Origin: Trebonia sp964581815
GTDB lineage: Bacteria > Actinomycetota > Actinomycetes > Streptosporangiales > Streptosporangiaceae
Length of the DNA stretch: 64,000 nt
Assembly: GCA_964581815.1 (NCBI GenBank)
Contig: CAZORE010000009.1
Coordinates: 1-64,000, forward strand
Reading direction: 5' to 3'
Made by a program: the position numbers and the translations under genes. The notes beneath the pieces are model-generated. The model worked only from the letters and a program-made list of their open reading frames with translations, was not told the origin of the DNA and did no database searches. Shown piece by piece: positions 1 through 8,953 of this stretch; positions within the stretch are counted from its first letter, which is position 1, and every line of letters begins with the position of its first letter.

Positions 1-189
1 CCTCGGACACAAGCTCTTTGGGCATGATGCGATGCCGCCAGCCTTGGCAGGCTGATCGGATCGAAGCGCGCCGTTGCCTGTTACGAGTGTCTGCTGATCT
101 GGATAGGCGCGCTGCCTTCGCGGCGGAGCCAAGCGCCGTGGCTTCGCTGCGATGAGGTTGATGACCTCTTCGCCGGGCCGGGATGTCCG
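1..189. other. Window edge, no recognisable gene
   Basis: This stretch lies downstream of the MFS gene that ends at 190. An open frame from 3 to 158 on the plus strand has no recognisable protein character, and a shorter frame stopping at 54 could be the tail of a gene outside the window. A short stem (GCCAGCC/GGCAGGCTG region, about 37-54) is visible. No function is assigned. Confidence 0.3.
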
Positions 190-1449
190 TTAGTGGCGGG
201 AGCCGCCTGGGGCGGGGATGGGGGCGAGCCGGGCCAGGGCTGCGTTCGCTAGGACGAGCAGCAGAGCGAGGACGAGGAGAGCGGGGCCGAGGACGGCAAG
301 GCTGGTGGCGTTGATCAGGAGGCCGAGTAGCGCGGAGATGCCTGATCCGCCGGCCGCGGCGGCGCCGACCTGCCAGGCGATGGCATGCTGGGCTCGCCGC
401 TCTCCGATCCGCTGCGGGGTGATGGCGATGAGGGCGGGGAACATCCCGGCGAGTGCGGCGCCGAGGATGACGAATCCGGCCACGACGACTGCGATGTCGG
501 GTTGCCACCAGATGAGCGCGGCGGCGGCGGTGCTGGCGGCCATGCCCCAGCCGATCACGTGCCGGACCGGGACGGCCCTGGCCGGGAGGGAGAGCCCGAT
601 CCGGACGGCGGTCAGGGCGCCCCAGTAGCCGAAGGCGGCGAGTCCGGCGCTGGACGCGGACATGTTCAGGTGGCCGCGCAAGTAGCTGGTCTCCCACTGG
701 CCGGCGCTGACCTCGAGGCCGGTGTAGAAGAAGAACAGGACCAGTCCCAGAGCTAGGACGGAAACGGTCCGTCGGCGGGACCAGCCCGCTGCCAGGTCGG
801 TCACGTCCGCCGCCCGGCTGGCGTCGGTCTCGCTGGGATCGTGGAAGGCGCCGGGCGGGGGCATGCGGCGGTGGTGCACGATCCACAGTGCGGCGGTGGC
901 GAGGTCGAGGGCAACGAGGAACAGGTAGGCGGCCCGCCAGGATCCGGCCAGGATCGCGGCGGTCACGATGAGGGGGCCGAGGGCGGCGCCGATGCCGTAG
1001 AAGCCGTGGAGGAGGTTCAGCAGGCGCGGCCGGCCGGTGAGGGCGACGGCGGTGTTGAGGCCGCCGTCGATCATCCCGATCGCGGCCCCGAGAAGCGGCC
1101 CGATCGCGAGGACGAGCCACAGCCCGGGGGCGGCGGCAAAACTGATGCCGCCGAGGGCCGCGCACGAGCTGGCGGCGGCGAGCAGGGCGCTGATACCGAG
1201 CCGCTGGATGAGACGGCCGACGAACGCGGCGATCAGCACCGATCCGAGGGTGTTGACCAGCAGGATCAGCCCGAGGTCCCCGACGGGGGCGCCGAAGCTC
1301 TGCCGCATCGCCGGCCACGCTGTGCCCAGCATCCCGTCAGGCAGGCCGACGATGATGAAGGTCCCGAGGCTGAGCAGGTCGAATCTGCGGCCCGTGACGG
1401 CCAGGCCGGGGGCGGCCGCTGGCCGGCGTCCTTCATGGGTCTCTTGCAC
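190..1449 (-). CDS. MFS transporter, sugar-permease-like
   Basis: A 419-residue integral membrane protein with about twelve hydrophobic segments and a basic and acidic central loop near residues 195-225, the usual MFS organisation. Residues around 128-160 (GLNTAVALTG then LLHGFYGIGAALGPL) resemble the FucP/BSC6-like MFS branch. The start is a GTG at 1449 facing the DeoR-family gene across 29 bp filled with TGATCA repeats, so the regulator next door probably controls it. Permease, DeoR regulator and HAD phosphatase together suggest uptake and dephosphorylation of a sugar or sugar alcohol. The substrate cannot be read from the sequence. Confidence 0.8.
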   Translation of the reverse strand: MQETHEGRRPAAAPGLAVTGRRFDLLSLGTFIIVGLPDGMLGTAWPAMRQSFGAPVGDLGLILLVNTLGSVLIAAFVGRLIQRLGISALLAAASSCAALGGISFAAAPGLWLVLAIGPLLGAAIGMIDGGLNTAVALTGRPRLLNLLHGFYGIGAALGPLIVTAAILAGSWRAAYLFLVALDLATAALWIVHHRRMPPPGAFHDPSETDASRAADVTDLAAGWSRRRTVSVLALGLVLFFFYTGLEVSAGQWETSYLRGHLNMSASSAGLAAFGYWGALTAVRIGLSLPARAVPVRHVIGWGMAASTAAAALIWWQPDIAVVVAGFVILGAALAGMFPALIAITPQRIGERRAQHAIAWQVGAAAAGGSGISALLGLLINATSLAVLGPALLVLALLLVLANAALARLAPIPAPGGSRH

Positions 1450-1463
1450 CCCTTGACGCTAAG

Positions 1464-1509
1464 TGATCAAATGATCATGTGCAACGATCAATGCGACAGA
1501 AACTGATCA
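1464..1509. promoter_or_regulatory. TGATCA operator cluster between MFS and DeoR genes
   Basis: The divergent gap holds the palindrome TGATCA at 1464-1469, 1472-1477 and 1504-1509, plus CGATCA at 1485-1490. The cluster covers both starts. DeoR-family repressors commonly bind short repeated sites in their own divergent promoters, so this is the likely autoregulatory operator. The binding claim is inference. Confidence 0.5.
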
Positions 1510-2246
1510 TTCAAGCGGTACGCGGCGGCGCGCAGATCCACGTCGACCAGCTCGTCGAGCTGACCGGGGCGTCGGCGGTTACCATCCGCCGCGACCTTGC
1601 CGACCTGGAGGCGCACGGATCGCTGCGACGGACCCGGGGAGGCGCGGCCCGGGCGGTCAAGTTCGGTGAAGACGTTTCCTACCAGGTGCGCGCCAGCGAG
1701 GACGCGCAGGCGAAAGCGCGCCTGGCTGAGGCCGCCGCGGCGCTGGTCAGCGACTACGACTCGCTCATCATCGACAACGGGACCACCTGCCACGCAGTCG
1801 CGCACGAGCTGGCCGGGCGGCCGGTGACCGCGCTATGCCTGTCCCTGCATGTCGCCGCGGCGCTCGCCGCGGTGCCTGGGGCGCGGGTTATCGTACCGGG
1901 CGGCCCGGTCGAGCCGGACACTCTGGCCATGTACGGCAGCCAGGCCGTCGACGCGGTCCGTGACATCAGCGCTGACGTCCTGCTGCTCGGCGCATGCTCG
2001 GTATCGGCCAGTCGGGGCCTTACCTCTGCCAGCTACGAAGACGCCCAGCTCAAGCGGGCCAGCATCCGGGCGTCGAGCAAGCGGATCCTCGTTGCCGCCG
2101 GCGCCAAGCTGAACCAGGGATCCAACTTCCGGTTCGGCGACGCGGCCGACCTCTCGCACCTGGTCACCACGCCCGACGCCGACGCCGGGGTACTGGCAGC
2201 GTTCGAAGCCGCAGGCGTTCAACTGACGCTCATAGAAGGTGTCTGA
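1479..2246 (+). CDS. DeoR/GlpR family transcriptional regulator
   Basis: A 255-residue protein with an N-terminal winged helix (residues 5-60; VDQLVELTGASAVTIRRDLADLE is the DeoR recognition helix region) and a C-terminal DeoRC sugar-phosphate sensor domain (about 75-235, with the D-N-G-T motif near 90 and L-L-G-A near 168). GTG 1479 is preferred because it puts about eight residues before the first helix as in most DeoR proteins; ATG 1491 is the alternative. No ribosome binding site is visible. The stop abuts the ATG of the HAD gene with no spacer, so the two are co-transcribed. It probably represses this operon and the divergent permease. Confidence 0.85.
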   Translation: MQRSMRQKLIIQAVRGGAQIHVDQLVELTGASAVTIRRDLADLEAHGSLRRTRGGAARAVKFGEDVSYQVRASEDAQAKARLAEAAAALVSDYDSLIIDNGTTCHAVAHELAGRPVTALCLSLHVAAALAAVPGARVIVPGGPVEPDTLAMYGSQAVDAVRDISADVLLLGACSVSASRGLTSASYEDAQLKRASIRASSKRILVAAGAKLNQGSNFRFGDAADLSHLVTTPDADAGVLAAFEAAGVQLTLIEGV

Positions 2247-2867
2247 ATGAAAACCTCACCTGATCGAGCCATCACGGCGGTCGTGTTTGACATCGGCGGG
2301 GTGCTGCTCGACTGGAACCCCCGCTACCTGTACCGCAAGCTCATCCCCGACCCGGCGCAGATGGAATGGTTCCTCAGCACCGTGTGCACCCCGCAATGGC
2401 ACGACGCCCACGACCGCGGGACGCCGATGCGGGAGTCATGCGCGGCGCTGGCCCGGCGGTGGCCGGACTACGCGGAACTGATCATGGCCTGGTCCGAGCG
2501 CAGCGAGGAAATGATCGGTGGGCCGATCCCCGAAGGCATCCACTTGCTGTACCAGGTAACCGGCAGCGGCCTGCCCTGCTACGCGCTGACCAACATGGAA
2601 GCCGAGACCTACCCCGGGCGCCGGGACCGCTTCGAGTTCTTCGGCTGGTTCAAGGGCACGGTCGTCTCCGGGCTCGAGGGCATCGCCAAGCCCGACCGAC
2701 AGATCTACGAACGGCTGCTGCAGCGCTTCGGCCTCGATCCGGCCGCCACCCTGTTCACCGATGACAGCCCGGTCAATGTCGCCGCCGCAGCCTCGGCTGG
2801 GATGGACGCGGTCCCGTACACCGGGCCCGGGGCGGTCCTGTCGCGTCTCGGGCTGGCGGCCCGGTGA
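2247..2867 (+). CDS. HAD family hydrolase
   Basis: A 206-residue HAD-superfamily phosphatase. Motif I is VVFDIGGVLLDW (residues about 12-23) with Asp nucleophile; motif II Thr/Asn lies in ALTNME near 113-118; the motif III Lys is in GIAKPDRQIY near 148-157; motif IV is FTDDSPVNV near 171-179. The insert between motifs I and II is a helical cap as in subclass I, YihX-like enzymes. The start codon directly follows the DeoR stop, implying translational coupling. A sugar-phosphate or polyol-phosphate substrate is inferred from the neighbours. The 3' end lies 38 bp before a scaffold gap. Confidence 0.85.
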   Translation: MKTSPDRAITAVVFDIGGVLLDWNPRYLYRKLIPDPAQMEWFLSTVCTPQWHDAHDRGTPMRESCAALARRWPDYAELIMAWSERSEEMIGGPIPEGIHLLYQVTGSGLPCYALTNMEAETYPGRRDRFEFFGWFKGTVVSGLEGIAKPDRQIYERLLQRFGLDPAATLFTDDSPVNVAAAASAGMDAVPYTGPGAVLSRLGLAAR

Positions 2868-2905
2868 CCCCGCGACGCGGCGGCGCACCACTGCCGACCT
2901 CGAAG

Positions 2906-3005
2906 NNNNNNNNNNNNNNNNNNNNNNNNNNNNNNNNNNNNNNNNNNNNNNNNNNNNNNNNNNNNNNNNNNNNNNNNNNNNNNNNNNNNNNNNNNNNNNN
3001 NNNNN
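2906..3005. other. Scaffold gap (100 N) with a possible gene tail after it
   Basis: A 100-N placeholder; its flanks do not overlap each other, so sequence is probably missing here. Immediately after it, one plus-strand frame reads YPLRAWLPDVESGAGG followed by two stops (about 3018-3074), which looks like the C-terminus of a protein whose body lies in the gap, but a TAG also sits at the gap edge. Not enough remains to name it. Confidence 0.9.
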
Positions 3006-3098
3006 AGTTAGGTATGCGCGTACCCGCTGCGCGCGTGGCTGCCCGACGTGGAGTCGGGCGCGGGCGGGTGATGAGCGCTTCCGTTCTGGATGACGGTC

Positions 3099-3608
3099 TT
3101 AAGCTTCCGGGGTCCACGTGACCGGCTGGTAAGCCGGGCCGCCGTCGGTGAGCAGGCGCTCCGCTTCGGCGTTGACCTCGTCGACGGGCTGCTCCAGGTT
3201 CAGCGACTTGCGGAACGGCTGCCTGACGTCCCGGTCGATGCGCAGGTAGACCTCACCGCGGTTGCCCTCGGGGTCGAAAAAGTAGATGCCGTACGCGTTG
3301 CCGTGCGTCACCTCCTGCTGGACGGGGACGCCTTCGGCCTTGAACCGGTGGTGGTACATCTGCAGCGTCTCCACCGAGTCCACCCGCCAGGAGATCTGGT
3401 GCGGGAGCATCGACCCGGGCGGCGCGGTGCGGCCGCGCTGCAGTACGAACTCGTGGTGCTCCACCTCCGGCTGCGCGCTGAAGAAGACGATGCCCTGCTC
3501 GTCGTCGGCGTCGGTGACGGTCAGGCCGATCACCCGCTCGTAGAAGTCGCGCATCTTCGCCAGGTCGCTCACCCAGAGCCCGGTGTGGCCAAGTCCGATG
3601 ACGGGCAT
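3099..3608 (-). CDS. VOC family (glyoxalase/dioxygenase-fold) protein
   Basis: A 169-residue vicinal oxygen chelate protein. It begins with MPVIGLGHTGLWVSDLAKMRDFY and continues through HHEFVL (residues about 51-56) to GEVYLRI (about 116-122), which supply the usual His, His, Glu metal ligands of single-domain extradiol-type or glyoxalase-like proteins. ATG 3608 is chosen because AAGGGG lies eight bases upstream; the frame is open further but lacks an RBS. It is divergent from the FAA hydrolase gene with about 100 bp between the starts, and probably belongs to the same aromatic or keto-acid pathway. The substrate is unknown. Confidence 0.8.
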   Translation of the reverse strand: MPVIGLGHTGLWVSDLAKMRDFYERVIGLTVTDADDEQGIVFFSAQPEVEHHEFVLQRGRTAPPGSMLPHQISWRVDSVETLQMYHHRFKAEGVPVQQEVTHGNAYGIYFFDPEGNRGEVYLRIDRDVRQPFRKSLNLEQPVDEVNAEAERLLTDGGPAYQPVTWTPEA

Positions 3609-3710
3609 CGCGCGCCCCTTCCTGCCTGCTGTCTCCCGTCCCGTAATACCCTCTTTACGTCCTGCCGTACAGGACACTCACGCCGTCCCCGCCGAGAGGT
3701 TGCCAGAGCC

Positions 3711-4529
3711 ATGCGCTACGCGTCCACCTACGACAAGAGCGGCGCGCCGGTCGTCGCTGAGCTCCAGGGGGACCAGCTCGTCCCGCTCGCCGGGCTGGCC
3801 GAGCTCGGCGCGGCCACCACCGCGGAGGTGCTCGCGGGCGCACAGCGGCGGACGGCGGACGCCTTCCCGGCCGCCGGGGCGGAGCTGCGCGCCGTGGTGC
3901 CGCACCCGGCCAAGGTCATCTGCATCGGCCTTAACTACAAGGCGCACATCGAGGAGACCGGGCGCACCGACTCCGACTACCCGGTGCTGTTCCCCAAGTT
4001 CGCCAGCAGCCTGACCGGGCCGTACGCGGCGCTTGACCTGCCGCGGGAGTCCGCCCAGGTCGACTACGAGGGCGAGCTGGCCGTGGTCATCGGCAAGCCG
4101 GGCCGCCGGATCAGCGAGGCGGACGCGCCAGGCCACGTGCTCGGCTACACCGTCGCCAACGACATCAGCATGCGCGACTACCAGTACAAGACGCACCAGT
4201 GGATGCAGGGCAAGGCCTGGGACGACTGCACGCCGCTCGGCCCGTACCTGGTCACCGCGGACGAGGTGGACATCACCGCGCAGTCCATCTCCACCACCGT
4301 CAACGGCGAGAAGGTGCAGGACTCCACGATCTCGCTGCTGATCTTCCCCATCCCGCGGCTCATCGCCACGATCTCCGAGTTCACCGAGCTGCGCACCGGC
4401 GATGTGATCCTCACCGGCACCCCGTCCGGCGTCGGGGCCCGCCGCACCCCGCCGCTGTTCCTCAAGCCGGGCGACGTGGTCACCGTCGAGGTGACCGGCG
4501 TCGGCGCGCTGCGCAACACCATCGCCTGA
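3711..4529 (+). CDS. Fumarylacetoacetate hydrolase family protein
   Basis: A 272-residue FAH-fold hydrolase that would cleave C-C bonds in beta-diketo acids such as fumarylpyruvate or acylpyruvates. The fold's hallmarks are present: ICIGLNYKAHIEE (about 70-82), the metal-binding DYEGELAVVIGK (about 119-130), NDISMRDYQ, and GDVILTGTPSGVG (about 232-244). ATG 3711 follows GAGAGG and matches the family start; the open frame upstream is not needed. The stop overlaps the next gene (ATGA), so both are coupled. VOC, FAH and CMD family genes together suggest ring-cleavage-type catabolism. Confidence 0.85.
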   Translation: MRYASTYDKSGAPVVAELQGDQLVPLAGLAELGAATTAEVLAGAQRRTADAFPAAGAELRAVVPHPAKVICIGLNYKAHIEETGRTDSDYPVLFPKFASSLTGPYAALDLPRESAQVDYEGELAVVIGKPGRRISEADAPGHVLGYTVANDISMRDYQYKTHQWMQGKAWDDCTPLGPYLVTADEVDITAQSISTTVNGEKVQDSTISLLIFPIPRLIATISEFTELRTGDVILTGTPSGVGARRTPPLFLKPGDVVTVEVTGVGALRNTIA

Positions 4530-5170
4530 TGAGCGCGGAGACGGACGCTGGCGCGGCCCCCGCGTACGAGAACCTCCCGCCCCGCCTCGGCCTGCTCGAC
4601 CCGGCGGACCTGGACGACGCGCAGCGCGCCGTCTACGACGCGATCACCGGCGGCCCGCGGGCCAGCCAGGCGGGCACCGTGCCGATCACCGACGACGCGG
4701 GCCGTCTGCTCGGTCCGTTCGCCGTCATGCTGCTCACCCCCGAGGTCGGCAACGCGATGCAGCAGGTCGGCGCGAAGATCCGGTTCGCCGCCGCGCTCAC
4801 GGCCAGGGAACGGGAGCTCGCCATCCTGACCGTCGCCGGCCACCTGCGCAGCGACTTTGAACGCCTCGCGCACGAGCCGGCCGCCCGCGCGGCAGGCCTC
4901 ACCCAGGCCCAGGTCAACGCGGCGCTGACCGGCCGGGTCCCCGACGGCCTGACCGACTCGGAGGCGCTTGTCGGCCGGCTCGCCCGGGTGATGACCGCGG
5001 AGCGGACGCTGCCGGATGAGGACTACGACGCGGGCCTCGCCGGGCTCGGCCGGGAGCGCCTCGCCGACCTGACCTGGCTGGTCGGCTACTACTCGGCGCT
5101 GGCGCTGTCGCTCGCCGTCTTCCGCCCGTTCTTGCCGCAGGCGTTCGCGCCCGGGCGCCCGGCGGGCTGA
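4529..5170 (+). CDS. Carboxymuconolactone decarboxylase family protein
   Basis: A 213-residue all-helical CMD/AhpD-like protein. The core helix pair ARERELAILTVAGHLRSDFE then HEPAARAAGLTQ (about 91-130) is characteristic. The CxxC of alkylhydroperoxidase-type members is absent, so a redox role is unlikely and a decarboxylase-like or non-catalytic role is more plausible. It overlaps the FAA hydrolase stop by ATGA. The last ten codons and stop lie in the first copy of a 30-bp tandem duplication (5141-5200), so its C-terminus is recent or drifting. Confidence 0.75.
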   Translation: MSAETDAGAAPAYENLPPRLGLLDPADLDDAQRAVYDAITGGPRASQAGTVPITDDAGRLLGPFAVMLLTPEVGNAMQQVGAKIRFAAALTARERELAILTVAGHLRSDFERLAHEPAARAAGLTQAQVNAALTGRVPDGLTDSEALVGRLARVMTAERTLPDEDYDAGLAGLGRERLADLTWLVGYYSALALSLAVFRPFLPQAFAPGRPAG

Positions 5171-5200
5171 GCGTTCGCGCCCGGGCGCCCAGGGGGCTGA
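5141..5200. repeat. 30-bp tandem duplication across a stop codon
   Basis: The unit at 5141-5170, which contains the last nine codons and TGA of the CMD-family gene, is repeated at 5171-5200 with 28 of 30 bases identical. The second copy sits in the short gap before the nitroreductase stop, so it does not alter the protein. It looks like slippage or unequal crossover in GC-rich DNA. Confidence 0.9.
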
Positions 5201-5209
5201 GGTGCGCGC

Positions 5210-5694
5210 TTACGCGTCCGGGGCGGCTAGCGGGCTGCCGAACGTGTCGGTGAACGCCAGGCTGCTCACCTCGGGCCGGTGCAGCTTGCGGGGGAAGGGA
5301 CGGGCCGGGTAGCCGGCGGTGACATGGCAGGCGGTCGAGAAGTGCCCGGGGATGCCGAGCAGTTCCTTCACTTCGGGTTCACGCTCGACGAGCAGCGTGG
5401 TGAGCGCGGTGCCCACGCCCTGGGCGCGCAGCGCCAGGCAGAGGTTCTGGACCATCGGGTAGATTGACGCGCCGCCGACGACGGACAGCCGCCCGAGCGA
5501 TCNNNNNNNNNNNNNNNNNNNNNNNNNNNNNNNNNNNNNNNNNNNNNNNNNNNNNNNNNNNNNNNNNNNNNNNNNNNNNNNNNNNNNNNNNNNNNNNNNN
5601 NNTCCACCGCCCGGTAGAGCACCTCGTCGGGCACCGGGTCGTCCCGGTAGTAGCGGCAGGCGTTCTGCGTCCGCATCGCCTCAGACAAGTCCAC
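5210..5694 (-). CDS. Nitroreductase family protein, interrupted by a gap
   Basis: FMN-dependent nitroreductase-like protein split by a 100-N gap (5503-5602). The N-terminal piece (GTG 5694, preceded by GAAGGGAT) carries the entry motif CRYYRDDPVPDEVL; the C-terminal piece carries GASIYPMVQNLCLALRAQG and the typical ELLGIPGHF...AGYP segment. Family members are near 200 residues; the two pieces total about 128, so roughly 70 residues are missing and the true gap is probably nearer 200 bp. The pieces join in frame only if the missing length is 2 modulo 3, which 100 is not. Confidence 0.75.
5503..5602. other. Scaffold gap (100 N) inside a nitroreductase gene
   Basis: Placeholder of 100 N; no shared sequence at the two edges, so this is real missing sequence. 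The interrupted coding frame implies a true length near 200 bp. Confidence 0.9.
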
Positions 5695-5720
5695 CAGGGA
5701 TCCCTTCGATCGTGTGCCGT

Positions 5721-6728
5721 TCAGTGGATGGTGCGGCGGAGCAGGTCCGCGGCGTTACCGCCGAGGACCTGCTGGACGTGGTCGGCCGGGAGGCCGCGGT
5801 CCCCTAGCAGCGCGGTCAGGTCGGCGAGCTGGGCATAGCTGGTCAGGACCGGCCGGTAGTTGCCGTCCAGGTCGGTGCCGATGGCCACGCCGCCGGGCCC
5901 GGCCGCCTCGGTGAGCCGGATGATCTCATCAGCGAAGTCGGCCAGGGACCGGCTGGTGACCCCGGCCGGCCAGGCACCGATCACGCCGCCGGCCTTGGTG
6001 ACCGACGCCGCGTGCGCGGCGGTCAGCAGCCGCGGGTGCGAGCTGCTCGCGTGACCGAGCTGGCCGTGGGAGATGATCACCGGCTGGCTGGATACCTCGA
6101 GCACGTCCATGGTGGTCGCGAAGCTGGCGTGCGCGCAGTCCACCACGATGCCCAGCCGCCCGCACTCGGCGACCACCTCCCGGCCGAACCGGCTCAGCCC
6201 CCCGTGCACGGGCGCCTCGGTCTGCACGTCGCCGATCTCATTGACCCGGTAATGCACCAGCGTGAGCACGGTGACGCCGGCCGCGCGAGTTTCCTCCAGC
6301 CGCCGCAGGTCACCCTCGAGGAAGTCGCCGCCCTCACAGCCGAGCAGCGCCACCGTGCGGCCGTCACGGGCGGCCGCGTCCACCTCGGCCGCCGACGTCG
6401 CCACCTGCGTGCCGGCGGCGGATACGGCGGACCGCAGCCCGTCCAGCTGGCGGCGGTGATCGGCGGCCGCCTCGCCGGGGCGGAAGTCCCGGTCCGCGCG
6501 CAGCCCGGTCACCGGGTCGGGCCGGAGCACGGCCAGGTCGGACACGGTGGCCAGCACCAGCGCGGTCATGCCCGCGGCCCGGGCATCCCGCACCGCCTCG
6601 GCGACCGACGACGCGCCCAGCGCGGCCACCATCGGGTGCTCGGCGGGAAGGCCGGCCAGGAAGCACCGGCCGGCGTGACTGTGCAGGTCAATCCACGGGC
6701 CGCGGTCTGCGCTCACATCCGGCGACAT
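5721..6728 (-). CDS. Membrane dipeptidase family (M19) peptidase
   Basis: A 335-residue metal-dependent dipeptidase/amidohydrolase-fold enzyme. Metal-binding motifs are visible in order: WIDLHSHAG (about 12-20), the bridging Glu in LGCEGGDFLEG (about 128-138), DCAHAS (about 197-202), ISHGQLG, and the Asp of IGTDLDGNY (about 287-295). It would hydrolyse dipeptides or related amides. It has no obvious signal peptide, unlike the animal enzyme. It lies upstream of the nitroreductase on the same strand with about 26 bp between them, so the two may be co-transcribed. Confidence 0.85.
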   Translation of the reverse strand: MSPDVSADRGPWIDLHSHAGRCFLAGLPAEHPMVAALGASSVAEAVRDARAAGMTALVLATVSDLAVLRPDPVTGLRADRDFRPGEAAADHRRQLDGLRSAVSAAGTQVATSAAEVDAAARDGRTVALLGCEGGDFLEGDLRRLEETRAAGVTVLTLVHYRVNEIGDVQTEAPVHGGLSRFGREVVAECGRLGIVVDCAHASFATTMDVLEVSSQPVIISHGQLGHASSSHPRLLTAAHAASVTKAGGVIGAWPAGVTSRSLADFADEIIRLTEAAGPGGVAIGTDLDGNYRPVLTSYAQLADLTALLGDRGLPADHVQQVLGGNAADLLRRTIH

Positions 6729-6843
6729 TACCTGGCCAGGACACCGCGATCACAGGTGACTCCCGATGGCCCGGGCGAGGTCGGCCATCGATGTCTGGCG
6801 AGCCGCGGCCGGCCGGCCCGGGAACGACGCTAGGTTGGTGCGC

Positions 6844-7409
6844 GTGCCCGGGACAGGTTCAGGCGAGACAAGATTGATCATCTTGCGCGGGAATTCGGCC
6901 TCCGGCAAATCGTCGACCGCCGCGGAGATTCGTCGGCGGCACGCCCGCCGGGACCTGTCGATCGTCGGGCAGGACAACCTGCGCCGCGAAGTACTGCGCG
7001 AGCATGACGTGCCCGGAGGGGCAAACATCGCGCTGATCGACCTGGTGGCGCGGTACGCGCTCAGTCATGGCTTTAACGCCATCGTCGAGGGCATCTTCTG
7101 CACCGGTCACTACGGGGAGATGCTCACTGCGCTCATCAACGATCACCAGGGCCTGACCTGGTGCTATTACTTCGACGTGCCATTCGGGGAGACCCTCAGA
7201 CGCCACGCCACGAAGCCCCAGGCCGGGAAGTACGGCGCCGCGGAGATGAGGGCCTGGTACCGCGAGCTCGACCTGCTTCCCGGTGGTATCGAGCAGGTCA
7301 TCCCCGCCGAGATGCCACAGGATGAAGTCGTGCGGCGCATCATGGCCGACAGCGGTCTTACCGCCACGGCTCCGCAGGCCCCAGCGGCTAGCAGGCCGGC
7401 TCCAAATGA
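6844..7409 (+). CDS. P-loop kinase (AAA/zeta-toxin-like), 3' end in gap
   Basis: Small ATP-dependent kinase of the actinobacterial type often annotated only as kinase. Walker A is LRGNSASGKSS at residues about 12-22; SIVGQDNLRREVL and IVEGIFCTGHY follow, then the lid region RRHATKPQAGKYG. About 188 codons are readable before the gap at 7410; relatives end near the sequence VRRIMADSGL seen here, so little coding sequence is missing. GTG 6844 is chosen because TAGGTT (6831-6836) sits 7 nt upstream, a leaderless promoter. The phosphorylated substrate is unknown. Confidence 0.75.
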
Positions 7410-7509
7410 NNNNNNNNNNNNNNNNNNNNNNNNNNNNNNNNNNNNNNNNNNNNNNNNNNNNNNNNNNNNNNNNNNNNNNNNNNNNNNNNNNNNNNNNNNN
7501 NNNNNNNNN
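7410..7509. other. Scaffold gap (100 N) between two convergent genes
   Basis: 100-N placeholder between the end of the kinase gene (plus strand) and the stop of the P1-nuclease-like gene (minus strand). No overlap between the flanks. The kinase stop codon lies in the gap or at its edge. Confidence 0.9.
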
Positions 7510-7510
7510 G

Positions 7511-8953
7511 TTAGCCAACCGGGGTACCCAGCTGCCGGAAGGCGCTGGACATCACGAACCGCACCGCGCGCGTCGAGCGCTGGCCGAACAGCTCGAAGCA
7601 CAGGTCGCGCAGCCCGCCCCGGTGCCATTCGGGCAGGGAGATCATCCGGCCGTCGTGCTCGACGTGGTCGGGGAAGCTGTCGAAGATGTCCCAGCTGTCG
7701 ACGGCGGTCTCCCCGTCCCGCAGCAGATCGGCGATCGCGCGCCTGGACAGTTCGGCGGCCTGCGCCGTGCGGAGCGCTCCCTCGTGACTCGACAGCAGGG
7801 TGTGGTCGCCGTAGATACGGAACCGCTGGCCGTCGGCACCGGAGGAGACGACGAGCGAGTGCTTGTTGAGGTACTCGTGCGCGACCTTCACGGCGAGTTG
7901 CACGCTGCCGCTGCCGAGCATGGCCAGGTACGCCGCGTAGGCGGCCCGCCGGTCCCCGTCGCTGTCGCCGGTGACGCCGCTGACGGCGACGCGCTCCTCA
8001 GACGTCGCCAGGTCGGCGATGTCCTGCGGGTCCCAGGGTGGCAGCGGCACCGCGCCGGGTGCCGCGCTGGCCGCCGCGCCCGGTCCCGCGTCGTCGCGTC
8101 CCGCGGTCGTGGCCAAGCACCGGGCGGCGGCCCGGTCATAATGCCCGGGGCCGTGCAGCAGCGGCTGCCGCGTCACGGTCAGCGCGTCGAGCACGTCCCG
8201 GTGCGGGTAGGACACGCCCGACGCGGCGAGCCATTCGATGTACCACTGGATGACCAGGGTCTTGTTGACCTGGTGCCCGGCGGCGAACGAGTCCTGCAGG
8301 AAGTGGTCGGCGTAGCCCGCGTAGATCCGCGCCCGTTGCCGCAGTGCTTCGCGTTCCCCGCCGTCGGCGGCCGCCGACCGCGCGATGAGGTCGCGGGCCG
8401 CGAGGTGGAACGCGTGCCAGCGGTACCAGGAGAACGGGGCGAAGTGACCGGCGTTGCGCGCCAGGACAGAGCCGTACCAGTTCGCGGGCGCGAACCCCTG
8501 CCGCTTGCCGAGCGAGGTAATCGCCGCTATCTCGGCGGATTCCGCGAGGGGCCCGAGCAGCGGGTAGCGCAGCGACCCGGGCAGCAGCCGCGGCAGCGCA
8601 CGCCGGTGCCCGGCGGAGCGGCCGAGCTCCGCGACGCTCCAGCTGCGCACCGACTGGATCAGCGGCCCGATGAACCGCAACGGGGCGGTCTCGATCTCCT
8701 CCGGGCGGCCCAGGTAGTCGGGCAGCACGTTCAGCTCGCCGAGCGTCACCACGAGCCCGCTGCCGGGCAGCCGCACCAGGTCAAGTTCCGGGTGCCCGTC
8801 GCGCAGCCGCTGCTCGTCCACCGCCCGCGGCGTCGCCCCGAGCGCGGCGAGCAGGCCGCGGTACTCCTCGACCGGCTCGCCGTCGCCTGCGGCCGCCTGG
8901 CCGATCCGTTCCGGGCCGACGTCGCCGAGCAGTGCGTGTTCCCAGGCCATCAC
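7511..8953 (-). CDS. P1-nuclease/phospholipase C-like fold protein
   Basis: A 480-residue protein without a confident family name. Its best feature is YADHFLQDSFAAGHQ near residues 230-244, the helix and metal-ligand pattern (ADHFLxDxFAAGH) shared by zinc-dependent phospholipase C and S1/P1 nuclease-like proteins; WHAFHLAARDL upstream may add ligands. The later region contains HTLLSSHEGAL, which is also consistent with this fold. There is no signal peptide. GTG 8953 (or ATG 8950) follows TAGGAT by 7 nt on the minus strand, so the transcript is probably leaderless. Its TAA is 2 nt from the gap, so the C-terminus could be affected by the assembly. Confidence 0.55.
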   Translation of the reverse strand: MMAWEHALLGDVGPERIGQAAAGDGEPVEEYRGLLAALGATPRAVDEQRLRDGHPELDLVRLPGSGLVVTLGELNVLPDYLGRPEEIETAPLRFIGPLIQSVRSWSVAELGRSAGHRRALPRLLPGSLRYPLLGPLAESAEIAAITSLGKRQGFAPANWYGSVLARNAGHFAPFSWYRWHAFHLAARDLIARSAAADGGEREALRQRARIYAGYADHFLQDSFAAGHQVNKTLVIQWYIEWLAASGVSYPHRDVLDALTVTRQPLLHGPGHYDRAAARCLATTAGRDDAGPGAAASAAPGAVPLPPWDPQDIADLATSEERVAVSGVTGDSDGDRRAAYAAYLAMLGSGSVQLAVKVAHEYLNKHSLVVSSGADGQRFRIYGDHTLLSSHEGALRTAQAAELSRRAIADLLRDGETAVDSWDIFDSFPDHVEHDGRMISLPEWHRGGLRDLCFELFGQRSTRAVRFVMSSAFRQLGTPVG

